From an uncultured Prevotella sp. (GTDB lineage Bacteria > Bacteroidota > Bacteroidia > Bacteroidales > Bacteroidaceae), in contig CALUEX010000001.1 of the NCBI GenBank assembly GCA_944319815.1, positions 1-64,000 on the forward strand: a DNA stretch of 64,000 bases, read 5' to 3'. The stretch's first letter is position 1; every line of letters starts with the position of its first letter. Below are positions 60,196 to 64,000 of the stretch, piece after piece. The notes under the pieces are model-generated. The model had not been told where the DNA came from. It saw only the letters and a program-made list of their open reading frames with translations, and searched no databases. The position numbers and the translations under genes were made by a program.

Positions 60196-60239
60196 TTCGC
60201 TTTGCTTTGTTATATAACAGGGTGCAAAGGTACGGAATT

Positions 60240-60455
60240 TAATTAAGAGTTAAGAGTTAAGAATTAAGAAAATATGCTTATGTATGTGTGTTATTAGGAA
60301 AATTAAGGAATATGAATGTCAGCAAACAGCACGGCAAAGGCTGATAAGGTATAATCCTGCAAAGCATTTGTCTTTAACTTCTTAGCGAGTGAAACGAGCG
60401 TTAACTACTTTAACTCCTTTAACTACTGATGAATGGGAGCGTAGCGGACATTCAT
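60240..60455. repeat. Repeat block between metK and the pectin lyase
   Basis: TTAAGAGTTAAGAATTAAG units (60243-60275), TTAACTCC-type units with the GCATTTGTCTTTAAC core (60362-60425) and an ATGAATG...CATTCAT palindrome (60429-60455), the second copy of the one at 23262-23288. Confidence 0.75.
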
Positions 60456-60457
60456 CT

Positions 60458-60507
60458 AAGAAAATATGCGTCTGCTGATGATGGCATCCGCAAACGCATA
60501 TTTTCTT
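60458..60507 (-). terminator. Hairpin downstream of the pectin lyase gene
   Basis: A 14-bp stem AAGAAAATATGCGT (60458-60471) with ACGCATATTTTCTT (60494-60507), followed outward by AATTCTTAACTCTTAATTC repeat units on the gene side. It probably ends the lyase transcript. Confidence 0.65.
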
Positions 60508-60526
60508 AATTCTTAACTCTTAATTC

Positions 60527-63496
60527 TTAATCTATAACGATTTTCTTTGCCGTGCTTGTCGTGCCCTGGTCTATGATGAGCACGTAGATGCCGGGCGCGG
60601 CGTTCCGCGTTATGTTCTCGGGTGAGCCCACGCCCTTGGCCACCACCATGCCGCTCGTTGCCGACACGAGGGTCAGCCGTGCCGTGCCGGTAGCCGTTGC
60701 AGCCTCTATGCCCGACGGCGTGTGGGCGTTGTAGCGTTCCTTCACCTTGGCGGCGCTCATTGCCCCGGTGTAGATGGTGAACTCGTCGAGCGTGCCGTCG
60801 AGATAGTTGTTGAGGCTTACGTTGACGTTGCCCACGGTCAGCGGCTCGTTGTTGTCAGACACGTCGCCGGTCGCGTCGGCGCTTTCGGCTATCAGTTCGC
60901 CGTTGGCATATAGCTTCAGGGTCTTCGTGTAGCCGTCTCGCACGCAGACTATGTGCGCCCATTCTCCGTTCATGTACGGCGTGCCGTCGGCCGAGGCCTC
61001 GCTCTTCGTGGCGTTGTCGTCGATGGCGAACTTCAGCAGTCCGCCCTTGTATTCAAGGCCTATCCACTTGCCCGTCGCGCCCGTCGCGACATTGGCCGTT
61101 ATGCTGCCTTTGTGGAAGATGTATGCAGCGTCGTCGGTAGACTTCAGCCACAGCTCCACCGTGAAGTCCTGCGTGCCCAGTTGCAACTGCGGGTAAGCCT
61201 CCTGGGTGAAGTACGCCGTAGTGCCGTCAAGCTCGGCGGCGTTGCCGCTGACGCCTTCCACCGTCATGGGCGAGCCTACGGCTTCGGCCTGTCCGCTTAC
61301 GGTGTTGGGTGTCGTCGCGCCGGTTATTACGTCGAACGGATAGTTGGCCACGGGCGTAAGCACAATCTTGTCGCGCACGGTGATTGTGCCCTCAATCGTT
61401 GCCGAGGTCTCGCCTCCGGTGGTCGTCACGGTGTAGTTGTACGTGCCGGTGGCCGTCGGCGTGCCGCTGATGGTCAGCGTTGCCTCGGCGTCGTCAGTTG
61501 TCATGGTCACGCCGTCGGGCAGTCCGGTGGCTTCAACGCCCGTTGCGTTCTTCCACGAATAAACTATGTCGCCTATGCTCTCGCCCAATTCTACGGTCTG
61601 GTTGAGCTGTCCGCTCACGGCGCGCAGCTGCGCGGCGGTAGAGTATCGGTCGGGCAGGTAGTAGCCCAGGTGCGGCGGCTGGTTGTAGGCCACGTTCTGC
61701 CAGGCTATGCCCATGCGGTAGATGTGGTCTTGCATGAGGCACGGCACTTTGTATTGCGTCTCCTCCGTGGTGGTGAACACCAGCAGGTCGGCGCACGTCT
61801 GGCCGTCGTACAGTATTACTTCCTCGCGCCAGTCGCCGAGGATGTCGGCCTGCAGGTTGGGCGTCTTCTTCGACGTGTTGCACGAGCTTGCGTTGCTGTA
61901 TGCCGACAGCTCCCATGTGCGGGCGTTGCTCGACAGCGCGGCGTTGCGCTTCACGATTTCAGTTCCGTCGAGCAGTTCCTCCAGCAGGTCGCCGTCCCAG
62001 TAGATGCGGAAGTTGCACGAGGCACGCTTCTCGCCGTTGGCCACGTCGCCCTTGCACGTGTACGTCTTCGTTCCCTTCGAGCCGGAGGTGTAGTCGGCTA
62101 TGGCCCAGGCCTCCGCCCCGCGCCACGTGTCGCTTATGTCGGCAGCCACGCCGCGGCCTATGTCGTTGCCGCTCTGGGGCTGTCCCCATATTATTTCGCC
62201 CGTCTTGGCGTCGCGGAACTCGGCGTCCCACTGGTATGGCGACTTCTTCTCTTCGTGCACCATCCATATTTCCAATCCCTCGCGGTCAGGGTCGAGGTCG
62301 CCAAGGTGCAGGGCGTCGCCGTGGCCGGCTCCCGTGCGGTAGAGCACCGTGCCGTCGTGGTCGAGGCACGCTGCGCCGTACACTATTTCGTCGCAGCCGT
62401 CGCCGTCAACGTCGCCTACCGACAGGCAGTGTGCCCCCTCGGCGTAAAGGCCTTCGCCGCTCGTCTCCGACTTGTGCAGCCACCGCTGCGTAAGGTTTGT
62501 CCCGTCGAAGTCCCACGCTGCCACGTATGCCGCCGTGTAGTACCCGCGGCACATCACGAGGCTCGGCTTCTGGCCGTCAAGGTAGGCCACGCAAGCCAAG
62601 TAGCGCTCGGAGCGGTTGCCGTAGGAGTCGCCCCACTGCGAGTTAGAGCGCACGGAGCGTGGCGGGTCGTAGGCCACGGTGGTAATCTCCGCGCCCGTCA
62701 GTCCGTTGAACACCGTCAGGTATTCAGGCCCTGACGTAATGATGCCCATGTTCGAGCCGCTTGCCGTGCGGTAGTCGTCGGTCACCTTGTCGTCGCCCAT
62801 GAGCACGGCCTTGCCCTGCCCGTCGATGGTTCCGGGCGCAGTCTTGCAGGCAAGTTCCGCCCGCCCGTCGCCGTCGAGGTCGTACACCATGAACTGCGTG
62901 TAGTGAGCGCCGGCGCGGATGTTGCGCCCGAGGTCGATGCGCCACAGCTTCGTGCCGTCCATCTTGTAGCCGTCAATGTACACGTTGCCCGTGTAAGCCC
63001 CGCGCTCCGAGTTGTCGTGCGAGTTCGACGGGTCCCATTTCACTATGATTTCATACTCGCCGTCGCCGTCAACGTCGCCCACCGAGCAGTCGTTGGGGCT
63101 GTACGTGTAGCTCACGCCGTCGGGCGTCGTGCCGCCCTCGGGGCGGTCGAGGTGCAGCTTCAGGTAGCCGTCGGCCCACACGGAGGTCTCGGCGGACTCG
63201 CCCGTGACCTGCCCTGCGGCGTTGACGACCTTGATTACGTAATTTGACGTGGCCGTGCCCTGCGCGTCAACGTAGTTTGTCGTGTTGCTCACGGGCTCGC
63301 CGTTCACTTTCACTCCGTCGCGGTACACGTCGAAGGCCGTGCCCGCAGGGTCTTCCGTCAGGCTGCGCCATGACAGGTAGACGCCGTCGGCGGTCTTCAC
63401 GGCCACTGCGCCGCGCCCGAGAGTCTCGGCCTGTTGTGCCATGCCCGCCGTCATCGACGCGGCGAACACAAGGCACGATAAAAACAGTTTCCTCAT
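60527..63496 (-). CDS. Exported PL11-type rhamnogalacturonan lyase with LamG domain
   Basis: A 989-aa protein with a signal peptide (KLFLSCLVFAASMTAGMA). About residues 22-620 form the polysaccharide lyase family 11 unit: a small N-terminal sandwich (SWRSLTEDPAGTAFDVYRDG) and a propeller with many calcium-type DVDGDGEYEI and DLDGDGRAEL loops. Landmarks are GNVYIDGYKMDGTKLWRIDLG, GAHYTQFMVYD and QADILGDWREEVIL. A cadherin/Ig-like module follows (about 630-720, GLPDGVTMTTDDAEATLTIS), then a concanavalin-like LamG domain (about 730-910). The C-terminal 55 residues (GIYVLIIDQGTTSTAKKIVID) resemble a sorting signal of the type IX secretion type. It would cut rhamnogalacturonan I outside the cell; kduI/kduD could use the products of related lyases. 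Confidence 0.9.
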   Translation of the reverse strand: MRKLFLSCLVFAASMTAGMAQQAETLGRGAVAVKTADGVYLSWRSLTEDPAGTAFDVYRDGVKVNGEPVSNTTNYVDAQGTATSNYVIKVVNAAGQVTGESAETSVWADGYLKLHLDRPEGGTTPDGVSYTYSPNDCSVGDVDGDGEYEIIVKWDPSNSHDNSERGAYTGNVYIDGYKMDGTKLWRIDLGRNIRAGAHYTQFMVYDLDGDGRAELACKTAPGTIDGQGKAVLMGDDKVTDDYRTASGSNMGIITSGPEYLTVFNGLTGAEITTVAYDPPRSVRSNSQWGDSYGNRSERYLACVAYLDGQKPSLVMCRGYYTAAYVAAWDFDGTNLTQRWLHKSETSGEGLYAEGAHCLSVGDVDGDGCDEIVYGAACLDHDGTVLYRTGAGHGDALHLGDLDPDREGLEIWMVHEEKKSPYQWDAEFRDAKTGEIIWGQPQSGNDIGRGVAADISDTWRGAEAWAIADYTSGSKGTKTYTCKGDVANGEKRASCNFRIYWDGDLLEELLDGTEIVKRNAALSSNARTWELSAYSNASSCNTSKKTPNLQADILGDWREEVILYDGQTCADLLVFTTTEETQYKVPCLMQDHIYRMGIAWQNVAYNQPPHLGYYLPDRYSTAAQLRAVSGQLNQTVELGESIGDIVYSWKNATGVEATGLPDGVTMTTDDAEATLTISGTPTATGTYNYTVTTTGGETSATIEGTITVRDKIVLTPVANYPFDVITGATTPNTVSGQAEAVGSPMTVEGVSGNAAELDGTTAYFTQEAYPQLQLGTQDFTVELWLKSTDDAAYIFHKGSITANVATGATGKWIGLEYKGGLLKFAIDDNATKSEASADGTPYMNGEWAHIVCVRDGYTKTLKLYANGELIAESADATGDVSDNNEPLTVGNVNVSLNNYLDGTLDEFTIYTGAMSAAKVKERYNAHTPSGIEAATATGTARLTLVSATSGMVVAKGVGSPENITRNAAPGIYVLIIDQGTTSTAKKIVID

Positions 63497-63763
63497 GTTT
63501 TCAGGTAAAGTTTAAATATTTATATTTTAGTAGATTGCTTGTTAGCGTACAAATGTAGTCATTTTTGCCGACATACGGAAACATCTCGGCCTACAATCGT
63601 GAAAATAAGATGAATGGCCGCAAGGCCCCACTTGATTAATTTGCGGTTAAGCGAGTCTCCTTCCGGGAGTTAAGGGCGAATGCCCCGTTGGCTTGTGCAG
63701 GGCAGGCGGCGGCAGGGGCTTATGCAGATATTCTTAGAGATGGTTTGGGCAGCCCGTGCCGCG
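63497..63763. other. Gap upstream of the pectin lyase
   Basis: Holds a -7 element TACATTTG on the minus strand (63550-63557) 54 bp before the lyase start, and a short GGAGTTAAGGGCGAATGCC piece (63667-63685) of the GGAGTTAA family. Nothing else is recognised. Confidence 0.5.
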
Positions 63764-64000
63764 CTATATCAGGTCGAGCCGCTTGGCCGTCCCGTAAACC
63801 GAGCTCCGGTATAAGTCCGAGATAAACGTCTTGGGTTTCACCAGGAACATCCCGTTGCTCTCCGAGCGGTAGCAGTAGTTCTCGCCCTCGTCAGTCCTGC
63901 GCGCGGGATATGTCTTGCGCACAATGAGACCGCAATCGATGCAGTTGTAGAAGCGGCGGCCGGCCACGTCGATGTAGAGCCACTCGTTTACGTACACGCC
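63764..64000 (-). CDS. C-terminal part of an unrecognised protein (cut by the window edge)
   Basis: The frame is open to the right edge of the window, so only about 78 C-terminal residues are seen. It contains NCIDCGLIVRKTYPARRTDE, with a CxxC that could bind a metal or be a disulfide, followed by FLVKPKTFISDLYR. Whether the Met near 63997 is a true start cannot be judged. No family is recognised. Confidence 0.5.
   Translation of the reverse strand, partial: GVYVNEWLYIDVAGRRFYNCIDCGLIVRKTYPARRTDEGENYCYRSESNGMFLVKPKTFISDLYRSSVYGTAKRLDLI

Noticed and set aside
60196-60235. SAM riboswitch ahead of metK
   Set aside because: The leader from the -7 element to the start codon is only about 25 nt, too short for any known SAM riboswitch.
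60953-62734. 593-aa frame opposite the pectin lyase gene
   Set aside because: Antisense shadow of the PL11 frame; Val/Arg/Ala-rich, no signal or domain.

Overview
The window looks like a chromosomal segment of a GC-rich member of the Bacteroidales, most likely Prevotellaceae-like. The signs are promoters of the Bacteroidetes form (TTTG, about 19 nt, TAnnTTTG), a bamA/ompH/murI block, an arginine route using the succinylornithine type of transcarbamylase, a cluster of DUF4271, hemD, rnpA, yidD and tyrS, and dense families of short intergenic repeats. The family assignment is inference. Apart from the CRISPR array no phage, plasmid, transposase or integrase gene is visible.

Layout. Positions 54-1562 hold a CRISPR array (47-nt repeats, 30-nt spacers, 18 identical repeats plus a decayed one at each end) of the Bacteroidetes type II-C kind; no cas gene is in the window. 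A matching tracrRNA with its own promoter and terminator lies 17.6 kb away at 19128-19217, in front of a U32 peptidase gene. From 1912 to 15782, all on the minus strand, come marC, a block of five exported proteins containing two TPR-CHAT caspase-like proteases (835 and 1448 aa), and a TonB-receptor-like outer-membrane protein. Positions 15890-21454 carry tRNA-Arg(CCU), an SPOUT methyltransferase, sufE, the U32 peptidase, the tracrRNA and pckA.

Positions 23461-32040 form the envelope block: DUF6242 lipoprotein, DUF6089, uppS, bamA, three OmpH/Skp chaperone genes and murI. A Bax-inhibitor-1 protein follows. Positions 33609-51973 are the arginine/proline block: argR with ARG boxes, a GNAT acyltransferase, argG, pspC, argC, argD, proC, an XRE-cupin regulator with an AMP-forming acyl-CoA ligase, proB, proA and argF', interrupted by two tandem AraC regulators, a CE7-type esterase and a carboxymuconolactone decarboxylase-cupin protein. 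Positions 52584-63496, on the minus strand, hold kduD and kduI (uronate catabolism), tRNA-Gln(UUG), tyrS, yidD, rnpA, hemD, DUF4271, metK and a PL11-type rhamnogalacturonan lyase. The kdu pair and the lyase suggest pectin use. A partial gene lies at the right edge.

Two things stand out. First, the CRISPR system: a distant tracrRNA, a complete Bacteroidetes promoter inside each repeat, and 10 of 19 spacers built from one purine-rich, TTCGGAA-containing low-complexity pattern. Second, intergenic space is filled with repeat families (GGAGTTAA-type, CCCTCCCGAAGGGAGGG-type, GCAGACGAG-type, GGGCTGAT-type, GAGAATTGA-type and others). Many of these are arranged as long inverted repeats, and some have invaded coding ends (start of the second AraC gene, end of the U32 gene). 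The exported CHAT protease cluster is the most interesting protein-coding region.
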